Shown piece after piece: positions 17,214 to 28,100 of a stretch of 64,000 nt of DNA. The stretch is from NCBI RefSeq assembly GCF_025264645.1, contig NZ_CP073696.1:4464001-4528000 (forward strand), in the 5' to 3' direction. Both the position numbers and the translations under genes were made by a program. Under the pieces are notes generated by a model that was not told where the DNA came from, did not search any database, and was given only the letters and a program-made list of their open reading frames with translations. Within the stretch, counting starts at the first letter, position 1. Each line of letters opens with the position of its first letter. The DNA comes from Edaphobacter lichenicola (GTDB taxonomy: Bacteria > Acidobacteriota > Terriglobia > Terriglobales > Acidobacteriaceae).

Positions 17214-18629
17214 CTAGTCGGCCACTTTCCACGTAAACGTAGCAAGGGAGCCAGGTGCGAGTCTGACGTGCGCCTCGCGGTCATGCCAACTGATAGTGAA
17301 GTCCGATGCTTTTGGAAGGTTGTTGAGCACGACGAGAGCGATTGAGCCATCAAGGTTTTGAAAGGCCACGGATTCAAGACTCGTGCGATCAAAGGTTGTA
17401 GAGCCGATGCGGACCGCCCTTGGGTGCACGAACTTGCTGACATGGGCGAGGGCGTAGAAGTCGCCGTTGTAGATGACGCTCGCAGGTGACTGATGAAGAT
17501 CGATGGTGACCAATCCGCGGCAGGTCTTGCAGCCTCCTACATACGGTTTGTGGTCGGTGTCCAGCGCAACTCCCCACAACGAGAGCGACTTTGCCCAGTG
17601 ACGAGTTGCGTCGATGAGCAGATGCGATGTTGCAAGCAATCCGCTCTCTTTCTGCCAAGTGCCGCCTGAACACTCTGTAAGCCAGATTCCCTTGTCAGGA
17701 AATCGCTGATGAATCACGTCCTGTCCGGAGACATCCCCACCATAGCAATGCAGCGCGGAGCCTGCAACGAAGGGCTCTGCCTTTGGGTTGGACAAGATCT
17801 CGATGGGATACTCCGGATGGTCCCAGTTATGGTCGTACGCGAGTATCTGAGTCTGCAGGCCAGCGCTTCGCAGGGCAGGTCCAAGATAGTCCCCGATCAG
17901 ACGTTTGGCCTGCGCGGCGAGCATCAGCGTTCCTGGATAATCACCAGTCTCGTAGAGGGGCTCATTCTGCACGGAGAGGTACTTCACCGGAATGCCCTCT
18001 TTTGCGAAAGCCTGGATCGAACGAACCAGATACGCGGAATAGGCTTCCATCGCGTCGTCGCGCAGAGAACCTCCGTTCATGGAAGACTTTGTTTTCATCC
18101 ATGCGGGCGCACTCCAAGGCACCGCCATCACGGTGATTGCGGGGTTGAGTTTCAGCGCCTCACGAAGGATGGGGAAGACGTCATCATCGTCACGTTGCGC
18201 GGAGAAGTGCTGAAGCTCAGGATCGGACTGACCCGCGAGCATATCGTCAAAGCTGTAGGTATCACGGGAGAGATCGGTTGATCCGATCGGCTGACGCAAA
18301 AAATTCAGACCAGCTCCGTGCACCGGATCGAAGAGCTTTGTCATCACTTGTAGACGAGCCGCGGGTGACAGATTGTCTTGCAGCAGCCATGCTGACCCTT
18401 CGGTGATCGATGCTCCAAAGCCATCCATGCTCTGACCGCGTTCTTTGTCGTTCACGGTGATCGTGAGTGGGGTTCTGGATGAACCGGATACGAAGGCAAT
18501 CGGTGGTAGCTCATGCATGGTTTCGGAGAGATCTGCCGTCGTCTCGTATGCTTTGACAACCTGAGCCGAAAGAGACCACGGAAGGAAAAGAAGCGACACA
18601 GCGATGCAGGAGCGCAGGCCAGAGATCAA
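17214..18629 (-). CDS. Secreted GH30 glycoside hydrolase
   Basis: Glycosidase of 471 residues with a signal peptide (CIAVSLLFLPWSLSAQ). Clan-A GH30 landmarks are MDGFGASITEGSA, LNFLRQPIGSTD, PWSAPAWMKT, the acid/base Glu223 in SVQNEP and the nucleophile Glu319 in WLTECSGG; the beta-sandwich at the end (LVVLNN, FTISWHDRE) completes the family fold. GH30 members include beta-1,6-glucanases, glucosylceramidases and xylanases; the subgroup cannot be fixed here. It starts with TTG, supported by AAAGGA six bases upstream. The TonB receptor lies upstream on the same strand, separated by a hairpin terminator, so co-expression may be partial. A second GH30 gene sits at 25169-28384. Confidence 0.92.
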   Translation of the reverse strand: MISGLRSCIAVSLLFLPWSLSAQVVKAYETTADLSETMHELPPIAFVSGSSRTPLTITVNDKERGQSMDGFGASITEGSAWLLQDNLSPAARLQVMTKLFDPVHGAGLNFLRQPIGSTDLSRDTYSFDDMLAGQSDPELQHFSAQRDDDDVFPILREALKLNPAITVMAVPWSAPAWMKTKSSMNGGSLRDDAMEAYSAYLVRSIQAFAKEGIPVKYLSVQNEPLYETGDYPGTLMLAAQAKRLIGDYLGPALRSAGLQTQILAYDHNWDHPEYPIEILSNPKAEPFVAGSALHCYGGDVSGQDVIHQRFPDKGIWLTECSGGTWQKESGLLATSHLLIDATRHWAKSLSLWGVALDTDHKPYVGGCKTCRGLVTIDLHQSPASVIYNGDFYALAHVSKFVHPRAVRIGSTTFDRTSLESVAFQNLDGSIALVVLNNLPKASDFTISWHDREAHVRLAPGSLATFTWKVAD

Positions 18630-18733
18630 GGAAAGTCCTTTGAGTTTGGTTGGAGGTTCAAGTGTGTGCGGCTTTGACTGGTCGCACAGTGGGTTCCTTC
18701 AGTGACGTTTTGCGATACACAGGGCTTTAGCGA

Positions 18734-18762
18734 AAGCGGGCGACCGTGTTGGTCGCCCGCTT
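18734..18762 (-). terminator. Hairpin terminator after TonB receptor gene
   Basis: AAGCGGGCGACC and GGTCGCCCGCTT form a perfect 12-base stem around a five-base loop, 15 bases after the receptor stop. The T tract on the minus strand is short (TTTCGCT), so termination may be partial and allow read-through to the GH30 gene. Confidence 0.65.
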
Positions 18763-18776
18763 GATTACGGAGCAAG

Positions 18777-21700
18777 TTAGAACTCGAGACGGCCGCCTAA
18801 CTGAATATTGCGGGCACCTCCACTTACGCTGTTGATCAGTGCATTCGTTCCACCTGCCGAGAAGATGTTGCTTTGAGGTTGTAGCCCGGTCAGTTGTTCG
18901 TTCGGTACCCCAAAGTTTGCGTGGTTGAAGGCATTGGTCGCATCCGCGCGAATCTGCAGTTTGACCTGATCATGGAGCGTGAACTTCTTGCCAGCAGATA
19001 GATTGATCAGCTCAATTCCGGGACCGTAGACGCTGTTTCGTCTGACGTTGCCGAAGGTGCCGTTGTCCGGTTGTGAGAACGCCGCGGGGTTGAACCACTG
19101 TGCCAGGGTGTGTGTCCCCGACGTACGAAGTGGCGCGCCGGTGTAGTTCGGGAAGACGGTAGCTGAACCGTTTCCGGGTTGAGCGTAGCTGTTGGCGTTC
19201 GCGGCATACACGCTGAATGGATTGCCGCTTGTCAGCTGAATGGTTCCAGAGATCTGATAGCCGCCAAGAAGCGCGTCCAGCAGACTATTGTTGTTCAGGA
19301 ACTTTCGCCCGCGTCCCACAGGCACTTCATAGACCGAGCTGCCTTTGAAGGCGTTGCGTACGTCGAAGTTCGAATTGCTGTAGTTCTGCGCAGCGGTGTT
19401 GTACTGGTAGTACTGTCGGCCAGCACGGCTTCCGAAGGCAGACGAGTCCTGATCATCAAGGAAGTGCGACCAGACGTAGTTGAAGTTGAAGCTCAGGCCA
19501 GAGGACAGACGCCTGCTGACGGATGCCTGCAGAGAGTTGTAGTTAGAGATGGCATTATTGGTGCTGCCATTAATCTGTTGATAATTGGAGTTGGGAAGGT
19601 ACTGGCTATCGTTAGGGCTGAGAAACTGCGTGGGAACCTGGTTAATGTCAGTTGGGAAGTTGAGGTTGAAGCCGTGGCTTCCTACATACGCAAGTTCAAA
19701 GACCATATTGGTTCCGATAGCTTGCTGTGTGGCCAGGTTGTACTGATAGATCTGCGGTGTGGGAACGTGATACTGCGTATACGTTACCGTTTGTCCATTG
19801 AATCTGGTCGGGGACGTTGATGCACCGGAGTACGGGAGATTTGCTCCGCTGCTACTTAGAATGACGGCGGGTGTGATGCCGTTGGTCTGGTCGGAGGCGT
19901 TACCGGAGCTGCCGAGGGCTGCCCCCATGCCGCCGCCATAGGCATCCAGGCTCAGATTGTAGGCATAGATACCGAAGCCTCCGCGAATGGTCATGTTTTG
20001 ATTAGGCAGCCAGGAGAAGCCCACGCGCGGAAGGAAGACGTTGTAGTTGCTTGCCTGGAGGGACTTGCGTCCATTTGCTGCCGTCGTGCCATACCAATAG
20101 GCTCCCGGCGTGTTGTTCGCAGGGTTATTCACGGTTGGATCGAAGGTAGCCTCGTTTCCGTGAACCTCGTTGAATCCATCTCGAATTTGATACCGCAGAC
20201 CGAGGTTCAAGGTGAGGTTGGGACGGACCTTGTAGTCGTCCTGCACGAACACCTGAGGGGTTTTCAGGCGTGCACCGTACTCGGGTTGGACGCTTGCTCC
20301 CCAATTCTGCGCATAGCCAAGCAGGAAGTCCGCGTAATCAACACCGGTACCGCTGTCCGGCGAAGCAACTCCTTGGGCGTTAAGTGACCAGTGCTGTGTG
20401 TACTGCCCGGAGAACTGCATCGTACCTGGCTGAATGAAGCTGTATGGGGTGTTGTCGTCGCGATAGATGAGGACCTCTCCCCCAAAGTGGATGACATGCT
20501 TTCCGCGAATCATTGTCACCACATCTGACGGATCGAACGAGTGCTCTTTATAGATGAACTGGCCAGAGTTCGGTTCAATCCAGGCATAGGGATAGTTGGT
20601 GACGAACTGGATTCCGGGAATCTCATTCGCTTTTGCGAACTGCCATCCTAGTTGGTCCGGGTAGTTGAGGCCGTAGGTCTGATCGCTGAAGAAGTTGCCT
20701 TGGTAGGTATAGCCGAGACGCGCCTCATTCACCATTCTGGGACTGATCGTCCATACATCCGTGATCTGCGAGTTGTAACTTTGGATGTCCTGGTTTCCGC
20801 ATTGGACGGGGCACGCTGTTACGCCATTCGGAGAGACTGCAGGGTTGTCCCGCTCCGTTACGGAGGCGGTGAATCGATTATGAGGGGTGATGTCGTAGTC
20901 TAGACGGCCAAAGAACCGCCGGTCAGGTGTGGATTGCGGAACGCTGGAGTAGAAGTTGTTCTGAAGGATTCCCTGTCCATTGAAGTTTCCGGCGATAAAT
21001 TGGCCGCCGGCGAGGTGATTGGTCGGAGTCGGATAGAACTTTTGAAAGTTTGCAGCCACCTTGTCGAACATGTTCACTGGTATTGAGTTCGATCCATACT
21101 CGCTTTGGAACGACTGCCGCACGGGATAGGGGTTTCCCTTCGCGTCGTGCGCGATTGTCTGGGTTGTCGGATCGTAGATCATCGACTGGCCTGCAAAGTT
21201 GCCACCCATGACGTCCTCGGTCGGAATGCTGTTTGTGGCGTTGCTGGCGCTGCCGTGGTTCACGGTCTGGTCGTAGTTGAAGTAAAAGAAGATCTTGTCG
21301 CGACCGTTAAACAGTTTAGGAATTATGACTGGACCGCCGATAGAACCGCCGAAGTTGTTGTATCGAAGGTAGGGCTTGGTGATCGTGCTACCCGTGGTGT
21401 TGTAAGGAAACGCGTTTAACTGGCTACTCTGGAAGTAGTCATAGAGCGAGCCGTGGAACTGATTCGCTCCGCCCTTGCTGATCTGATTGAAGATAATGCC
21501 GCCGATACCATACTGGGCCGAGAAGGCGGATGTGGAGATTTGCACCTCGGCGACCGTCTCGAAGATATTGACGTCTGAGTTGCCGCTCGTCGACAGCGTA
21601 GTCGAAGACCCGTCGGCTAGCACGTTGCTGTATGGGAGAGCGCCGTTCGCTGCAATCTGATCCCCTGGATTTGTGGCGCCCTGACTGCCTTGGGGCGTAC

Positions 21701-22202
21701 CCGAAGCGCCGGGTACGAGGATGGCGAAACTCTGCCAGTCTTGACCCACATTTGGCAGCAGCGCCATGGACTTCGCCTCAAGGGTGGTCTTTTGCTCCCC
21801 GGATTCGGTCGCAAGCAGGGGAAGGTCGGCGTTAACGACAACCTCATCGTTTGTCGAACCCACCTTAAGTGTGGCATTTACCGTTGAGGTTCCTACTTCG
21901 AGCGAGATCGATGATCGCTCGAACCGCTCAAACCCTTGTTTTTCAAAGGTCACGCGATAAGTGCCGACAACGATTGATGAGGTGTCGTATAAGCCTGCCT
22001 TGTTTGTTTGAAGGACCTTCGTGACTCCGGTGTCGACGTTCACGACGGTTACCTTTGCACCCTGTATGAGAGCGCCGGATGGATCCGTTACTGTTCCGCG
22101 AATATCGCCGGAATTTGTATTCTGGGCAAACGCAATGCACAGGTTCAACGTGCAAGCGCACATGAACGTGAGAACTCGCATTGCAAACCGAAGCGTCTTC
22201 AT
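18777..22202 (-). CDS. TonB-dependent outer-membrane receptor, Oar type
   Basis: Outer-membrane barrel protein of about 1141 residues. Signal peptide (MRVLTFMCACTLNLCIAFAQ), then a carboxypeptidase-regulatory-like beta domain (GDIRGTVTDPSGALI, GTYRVTFEKQGF), a plug (LADGSSTT, AEVQISTSAFSAQYG) and a long barrel ending in GGRLEF with a terminal Phe, as expected for outer-membrane insertion. GGAGG six bases ahead fixes the ATG at 22202; the open frame runs 97 codons further upstream without support. The GH30 enzyme follows, so uptake of glycan fragments released by that enzyme is likely (inference). A triple 11-base repeat lies 341 bases upstream. Confidence 0.92.
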   Translation of the reverse strand: MKTLRFAMRVLTFMCACTLNLCIAFAQNTNSGDIRGTVTDPSGALIQGAKVTVVNVDTGVTKVLQTNKAGLYDTSSIVVGTYRVTFEKQGFERFERSSISLEVGTSTVNATLKVGSTNDEVVVNADLPLLATESGEQKTTLEAKSMALLPNVGQDWQSFAILVPGASGTPQGSQGATNPGDQIAANGALPYSNVLADGSSTTLSTSGNSDVNIFETVAEVQISTSAFSAQYGIGGIIFNQISKGGANQFHGSLYDYFQSSQLNAFPYNTTGSTITKPYLRYNNFGGSIGGPVIIPKLFNGRDKIFFYFNYDQTVNHGSASNATNSIPTEDVMGGNFAGQSMIYDPTTQTIAHDAKGNPYPVRQSFQSEYGSNSIPVNMFDKVAANFQKFYPTPTNHLAGGQFIAGNFNGQGILQNNFYSSVPQSTPDRRFFGRLDYDITPHNRFTASVTERDNPAVSPNGVTACPVQCGNQDIQSYNSQITDVWTISPRMVNEARLGYTYQGNFFSDQTYGLNYPDQLGWQFAKANEIPGIQFVTNYPYAWIEPNSGQFIYKEHSFDPSDVVTMIRGKHVIHFGGEVLIYRDDNTPYSFIQPGTMQFSGQYTQHWSLNAQGVASPDSGTGVDYADFLLGYAQNWGASVQPEYGARLKTPQVFVQDDYKVRPNLTLNLGLRYQIRDGFNEVHGNEATFDPTVNNPANNTPGAYWYGTTAANGRKSLQASNYNVFLPRVGFSWLPNQNMTIRGGFGIYAYNLSLDAYGGGMGAALGSSGNASDQTNGITPAVILSSSGANLPYSGASTSPTRFNGQTVTYTQYHVPTPQIYQYNLATQQAIGTNMVFELAYVGSHGFNLNFPTDINQVPTQFLSPNDSQYLPNSNYQQINGSTNNAISNYNSLQASVSRRLSSGLSFNFNYVWSHFLDDQDSSAFGSRAGRQYYQYNTAAQNYSNSNFDVRNAFKGSSVYEVPVGRGRKFLNNNSLLDALLGGYQISGTIQLTSGNPFSVYAANANSYAQPGNGSATVFPNYTGAPLRTSGTHTLAQWFNPAAFSQPDNGTFGNVRRNSVYGPGIELINLSAGKKFTLHDQVKLQIRADATNAFNHANFGVPNEQLTGLQPQSNIFSAGGTNALINSVSGGARNIQLGGRLEF

Positions 22203-22906
22203 GAAACCTCCAAAATGCTGCTCCTCCCGGCACGGTTCGTCTTTAGCAACGGACAGACGTGTGTCTTGTAAACGGGAATACTTTTCAAATCTTTCTAGCC
22301 CTGACTTGGACATTGTTTGGACCCTTTGCGGACAACTGTTGTTACGGGTTTGAAGAATCGAGGACGCGATAGGGAACTGAGCGGTATGCACTTGAACCTC
22401 TCGAACGGAAGGAAATTCCACGAGACTAAAGCGAATCGACGGAACCCTAATCTGAAGTTGTAGAACCTCTCCTTTTGGCTTTATGAAATGCAAAAGCGAA
22501 TGAAAGGTAGGTCGCGAACGGTACGATGGTCGTGGAGTTGCACCGATGAAATCCCGATGAAATTCCGATGGTGCTTAATTGGCTGATTTTCGGGGCTATT
22601 TCCGAAGAGTGATTCATGATTCGAACGCTTATCGACGGGGTACTGACACTAAAAGTGGTGCGGAGGCAGCCGCCGCAATATGCCCTGCACTGGATTTGAG
22701 CGGTTGGCTATAATGAGTGACTGCGATGCGGGCAATGCCGGAAAGGTCGGTTGTAACCCGCTGACCCAATGAGCGCAGCTTGGTGGAGTTCGAAAGAGTG
22801 TCTTCCGTTTTGAAAGCCCTCAAGAATCCGTGAGAGTAAGATCTCCGCGGGGATAAGGTGGGCCGATGAATTCAAGTTTTGATTCTAATTGGCTTATAGG
22901 TAGTGT
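22203..22906. other. Divergent regulatory region of the GH30/TonB unit
   Basis: This 704-base gap lies between the receptor and the winged-helix regulator. The triple 11-base repeat at 22543-22575 is almost central. No gene is seen; the minus-strand frame at 22629-22823 lacks any recognisable feature. Confidence 0.6.
22543..22575. promoter_or_regulatory. Triple 11-bp direct repeat, copy 1
   Basis: CCGATGAAATC, CCGATGAAATT and CCGATGGTGCT start at 22543, 22554 and 22565, an exact 11-base step. Direct repeats with about one helical turn are how OmpR/PhoB-type winged-helix domains bind. It lies 341 bases from the receptor start and 332 bases from the regulator start. The same array, with a similar left flank (GGAGTTG), is found at 28662. 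Confidence 0.6.
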
Positions 22907-25117
22907 ATGAAGCAGAAGGACCGCAAACCGGCGTTCGCGCTGGAAGACTGGATCGTAGAACCCGAGTTCAATCAACTGTCTCAAGGCACTAACAGCCACC
23001 GCGTAGAACCCAAAGTGATGAGTGTTCTGCTCGAGTTGGCGGCCCACGCGCAGCGTGTTGTTTCAAAAGATGAAATCCTTCGCGCTGTGTGGCCGGACAC
23101 CTTTGTAGGAGAGGATGCTCTAACGCGCTGCATCTCCGTATTGCGCCGTATCCTCGAAGACGATCCTCACAATCCCCGGTTTATCAAAACGATCTCCAAA
23201 GTCGGTTATTGTCTGCTGGTTGTCGCGCATCCTTTGGAATCTCCGCCAGCCGACATTCCAAGTCCGCAATCCCCCCCGTTGCCGGATAGCAAAAAGGTCA
23301 CGTCTCCAACTCCCGCTGTAGTGGAAATCCCGCATAATACTCCGCCACCCGAGCTGACGATAGGCAAGCGAAAGCCTGGCGTTTTCGCAACCGCGGCGCT
23401 GATTCTGGCGGTGGTAAGCGCACTCGGGGTCTGGATGGTGCACGCGATTCGGGCCAATTCGATCCCGGTCCCGATCCGGGTTTCTCAACTGACTACGAAC
23501 GCAGGCGAGCAGAGTCGGCCTGCATTATCTTCCGACGGTAAGCGGCTTGCCTTTGTTTGGGCTAAGGACGATGGCGGCCAACAGCATATCTATATTAAGG
23601 AGCTGGGCAAAGAGTCGCTGCTCCGCCTCACTGATCTTTCCGACGACGAGTACAGCCCGGCCTGGTCGCCGGATGGGAAGCAGGTCGCGTTTCTGTCGTC
23701 GTCGCGTTCCGGACTCGGACTATACGTCGCCTCCCTAGCTGCTACCCTTTCCGTACGCAAGGTGTATATTCCTGGCGAAACCACGCGCTGGGAGCAGGGT
23801 GCTCTCTCCTGGTCTCCCGATGGCAAGAGTTTCGTTCTTGTCGACCATGTCGGGTCTGAGCCAAGCTCTTCGATTTATCTGATCGATGTGGAGACCCTGC
23901 GGGCACACTCCCTGACAGCACCTCCGCCCGGCTGGGAAGGAGATCTGAGTCCGGTCTTCTCTCCGAACGGACAGAAGATCGCCTTCCTGCGCGCAAGCGA
24001 AAGTTCCGTTGAAGACATCTACTGGATTCCCACCCCTGGTGGCGAGCCCCGGCAGATCACGCATGATGGCAAGATGATCAATGGCATCGCATGGTCTTCA
24101 GACAATCGATCCATCATCTTTTCCTCTAATCGTGCAGGCCAGTACGCCCTTTGGAAGGTTTCGCTGGACGGTGGGACTCCGCACCGAATGCCTGTGGGAA
24201 CTGAGGATGCCACCCAGCCCGCCATCCCGCAGGACGGAAATAATCTGGCATTTGTGCAGGGATCCGCGATCTTCGGCATTCTTCGTGTATCCGCGACAAA
24301 GAACGAATCGCCTGAGGTAAGAGAGTCCCCGATCGTCTCTTCAACCGCACAGGATTCTGCTCCAAGTATCTCCCCGGACGGTGCGCAATTTGCTTTTCAA
24401 TCCTGGCGTTCTGGCAGTCAACAAATATGGGTATCTTCGATTGATGGTCAAACGCTGCGGCAGTTAACACCTGTCGATGGCGTTCTCCAAGGGTCAGGCA
24501 GTCCATCGTGGTCTCCGGACGGCGATCGCATCCTCTTTGATTCCAGAGTCTCGGGGCATTCGCACATCTTTGTGATTGGGTCCACCGGCGGCAATCCGAA
24601 GCAAATCACCTTCGGAGAGGTCAACGATATTGTTCCGCGCTGGTCGGTGGACGGCCGCTCCATTTACTTCCGTTCCAATCGGGGCGGTCGCTGGCAACTG
24701 TGGAAGCTGCCGGCCAGTGGGGGCATGCCACAACCTGTCACCAGCGATGACGGAATCGTCGGCCAGGAATCGCCAGATGGCCAATGGCTGTACTTTGCCC
24801 GCGGCGGCGAGAATGGCATCTGGCGCATGCCGATGACGGGAGGAGACGCAGTTCGGATTCTCGATCAGCCGATGGCAGGTTACTGGGCCTACTGGACAGT
24901 CGGTCGCAGCGGCATCTATTTTCTCGACCAGAAACAATCGACGCCATCGATATCCATCTACGACCCAGTGACAGAAAAAACGACCTGCTTTGCAAAGCTG
25001 AATCGACTGCCGCCTTTGTATTCGGGATTGAGCTTACTTCATGACGGGCGAGATCTGCTCATCAGCGACAAGTCCGATGCGGGAAGTCATATATCGCTGG
25101 CGCAGGGAGTATTTTGA
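22907..25117 (+). CDS. CadC-like winged-helix membrane regulator with TolB/PD40 propeller
   Basis: Membrane-bound transcription regulator of 736 residues. Residues 10-105 are an OmpR-type winged helix (VEPKVMSVLLELAAH, VVSKDEILRAVWPDTFV, LRRILEDDPHNPRFIKTISKVGYCL). A proline-rich linker and one membrane helix (residues about 162-180) follow. The remaining periplasmic part is a propeller of PD40/TolB repeats (SWSPDGKQVAF, SPAWSPDG and similar). This design allows a periplasmic signal, perhaps a sugar, to control DNA binding directly without phosphorylation. It is divergent from the TonB-GH30 genes and probably controls them and the second GH30 unit through the 11-base repeats. Confidence 0.9.
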   Translation: MKQKDRKPAFALEDWIVEPEFNQLSQGTNSHRVEPKVMSVLLELAAHAQRVVSKDEILRAVWPDTFVGEDALTRCISVLRRILEDDPHNPRFIKTISKVGYCLLVVAHPLESPPADIPSPQSPPLPDSKKVTSPTPAVVEIPHNTPPPELTIGKRKPGVFATAALILAVVSALGVWMVHAIRANSIPVPIRVSQLTTNAGEQSRPALSSDGKRLAFVWAKDDGGQQHIYIKELGKESLLRLTDLSDDEYSPAWSPDGKQVAFLSSSRSGLGLYVASLAATLSVRKVYIPGETTRWEQGALSWSPDGKSFVLVDHVGSEPSSSIYLIDVETLRAHSLTAPPPGWEGDLSPVFSPNGQKIAFLRASESSVEDIYWIPTPGGEPRQITHDGKMINGIAWSSDNRSIIFSSNRAGQYALWKVSLDGGTPHRMPVGTEDATQPAIPQDGNNLAFVQGSAIFGILRVSATKNESPEVRESPIVSSTAQDSAPSISPDGAQFAFQSWRSGSQQIWVSSIDGQTLRQLTPVDGVLQGSGSPSWSPDGDRILFDSRVSGHSHIFVIGSTGGNPKQITFGEVNDIVPRWSVDGRSIYFRSNRGGRWQLWKLPASGGMPQPVTSDDGIVGQESPDGQWLYFARGGENGIWRMPMTGGDAVRILDQPMAGYWAYWTVGRSGIYFLDQKQSTPSISIYDPVTEKTTCFAKLNRLPPLYSGLSLLHDGRDLLISDKSDAGSHISLAQGVF

Positions 25118-25168
25118 GAGAGGAAGCTCGACTGGCGGCTCGAACCTCGAACCTCCCTCTCATGTTGA

Positions 25169-28100
25169 TTACAGTTGGTTCAGTTTGAACGACTCGCTCG
25201 TTGATCCGTTACAGGTATTGATCTGCAGCTGGAGACCGTTGGTGGTTGCGCCACCCGGGACGTTGAGACAGAGGCCGCTGTTGCGGTCGATGAACTCATA
25301 GTATCCGGTCGAGAGCAGAACCGGTTCGAACTGCTCGTTGAGGCCGCCGCCATAGGTCCAGAGTTGCATGTTCGTTCCGGGAGAAGTTCCGACATTGACG
25401 ACGTTCCAAGCCAGTGTGTTTGCGTTATACGTTGTCACTTCGTAGTAGCCACTGCCGGTTGCAGTAAACAGCCATTCTTGATTCGTGTTGTTGGAGCAGG
25501 TCCACTGCTGGAGAACGGTGCCGTTCGAGGTGCCTCCGCCGGTATCGTCCACACAGCTTCCGCTCGCTACATTGACGATCGTGTAATACGCAGTGGTCGA
25601 TATGCCGCTGCCTCCGCCAGTCGCAGAAGTGGTCGCGCTTGCCTGGTTGGAAGCGGGTGATGAGCCAACTGAATTCACTGCTTCGACAACATAGTAGTAA
25701 GTCGTCGACGCAGTCAGGCCAGTATTGGAGTAGGTCGTTGCGCTCAGCCCACTGGTAAGCAGGTTGCCGGACGAAGGAGTGAAGCCGCTGGTTGTACTGC
25801 CGTACACGTTGTAGGTGACACCGGAGGTCGTACTCGCAGTCCAGCTTAAGTTGACCTGGCTGCTGGAGCTCGTGGTAGCCGCGAGAGCCGTTGGCGCTGC
25901 TGGTGCCGTGGCCGTAATTGCATTCAGAGTGAAGGACTCGCTCGTCGATCCATTGCAGGTACTGATCTGCAACTGAAGACCGTTAGTGTTCGCGCCGCCT
26001 GGGACGTTGAGACAGAGGCCGCTGTTGCGGTCAATGAACTCATAGTAGCCAGTTGAGAGCTGAGCGGGTTCGAACTGTTCATTGAGTCCGCCACCGTAGG
26101 TATACAGCTGCATGTCAGTGCCGGGAGATGTTCCGGAATTGACGACGTTCCAAGCCAACGTATTGGTGTTGTAGGTGGCCACCTCGTAGTAACCGCCGCT
26201 GGTTGCCGTAAACTTCCATTCCTGATTGAGGTTGTTGCCATAGCATGTGTACTGCTGAAGCACTGTGCCGTTGGAGGTGCCCCCGCCGGTGTCATCCAAA
26301 CAACTTCCACTCGCCTCATTGACGATCTGGTAGTAGCCAGAAGTTGAAATACCGCTGGCCGCCAACGTGGTCGCACTCGTTTGATTGGAAGCGGTGGAGG
26401 AGCCTGCAGAGTTCACTGCTTCGACCTTATAGTAATAAGTCGTCGACGCGGCAAGACCCGTAGCAGAGTAATTCGTTCCGCTCATGCCACTGGCGATGAG
26501 GTTGCTGGATGAAGGTGTGAAGCCACTGGTTGTGCTCCCGAACACACTGTAGGTTACGCCTGAGGTACTACTTGCCGTCCAACTCAGGTTAATCTGGGCG
26601 CTGGAAGCTGCGGTTGCGGTCAGGTTGGTGGGTGCTGTCGGAATCACCGCCGTGGTCGTGGCACTGGACTGGTTCGATGGAACGCTCACTCCAGTGGAAG
26701 CAACGGCCTCTACCAAGTAGTAGTAGGTCGTCCCGGAGGACAAACCAGTGTTTGAATAGCTGGTCGACGTAAGGCCGCTCGCGACTTGATTGCTCGAAGA
26801 AGGAGAGAATCCACTCGATGTGCTGCGGAAGACGCTGTACGTAACACCGGAGGTGGAGCTTGCTGTCCAACTCAGATTGATCTGACTACTGGAGGTCGCA
26901 GTGGCCGCGAGGTTTGAAGGTGCGACAGGACCGGAGGAAGACGATGGCGTCCACGTGAAGGTAGCAACGGCGCCCGCCGGTAAGTTATAGGAGAAGTTCG
27001 TGTTGTTGGGATACCAGTTCACGTCGAAGGTGGTTGAGGTCGTGGCGTCGTTGAACGCAATGAGAACCATGGAACCATTTGGATTCTGAAAAGCAACATC
27101 CTCGATGCCGCCTGTACCCGCGGCCGCCGAGTTGGATTCGACGCGATAGGCACCGGGTACGACGAACTTCGCTGCATGTCCGTAGAGGTAGTTTTCGACG
27201 TTGTAGGTAATTGTCGCCGGACTCGTACTGTCATTGATAGTCACAAATCCGCGGCAGTTACTGCATCCGCCATTGGTGGGACCGGAGTTCTGATCGAGTG
27301 CAAGATTCCACTCGGTGACGCTCTTCGCCCAGTTGCGTGTGGCTCCGATGATCAGATTTTCCATTCCCCAGGCAAGATCGCCGCTAAAGCTTCCGGTGGT
27401 TTCGCCCGAACACTCCGTGAACCAATTGCCTTTGTTGGGGTAGGCCGTTTCAACGGTGGATTGTGCAGAGGGGCTCCCAGAGTAGCAATGCCACGACGTT
27501 CCAGCGACATAAGGGTAGGCGCCGCTGTTCCCCAGGATTGCCTCTGGATAAGTTGTGTCACCCCAGTTATGTTCGTACCCGAATATCTTGGTGCTGAGAT
27601 TGGCACTGGACAACGCCGGCCCGAGATAACCGGAGATAAAAGCTTCTTCTTCAGCGGCAGAGAAGGTTTCGGTTGGATAGCTGCCGTTGGAGTTCTCAGG
27701 CTCATTTTGCGCGGCGATCGAATAGACCGGGATTCCCTGCGCCTGGTACGCCTGGATTGCTTTCACAAAATATTGCGAGAGCGCAGAATAGTACGTGTCG
27801 TTAAAGTTACCTCCATTCATTGTGCTCGAAGTCTTCATCCATGCGGGTGGACTCCAAGGAAGCATCTCGACCTTGATATTTGGATTAACTGCGAATGCCT
27901 GCTTGAGTACAGGAATTGTATAGGTCAAATCTTTTGCGATGGAGAAGTTCGTTAGGCTCACGTCTGTTTGTCCGGAAGCGACATCGTCGTAACTAAAATT
28001 GCCTTGGGCAGAAAAGTCGCTCGCGCCCATCGGCTGCCTCAGAAAGTTCAAACCGATACCCGAGGTGTTGCTGAAAAACCACTGCATCAGTGCACTCTGC

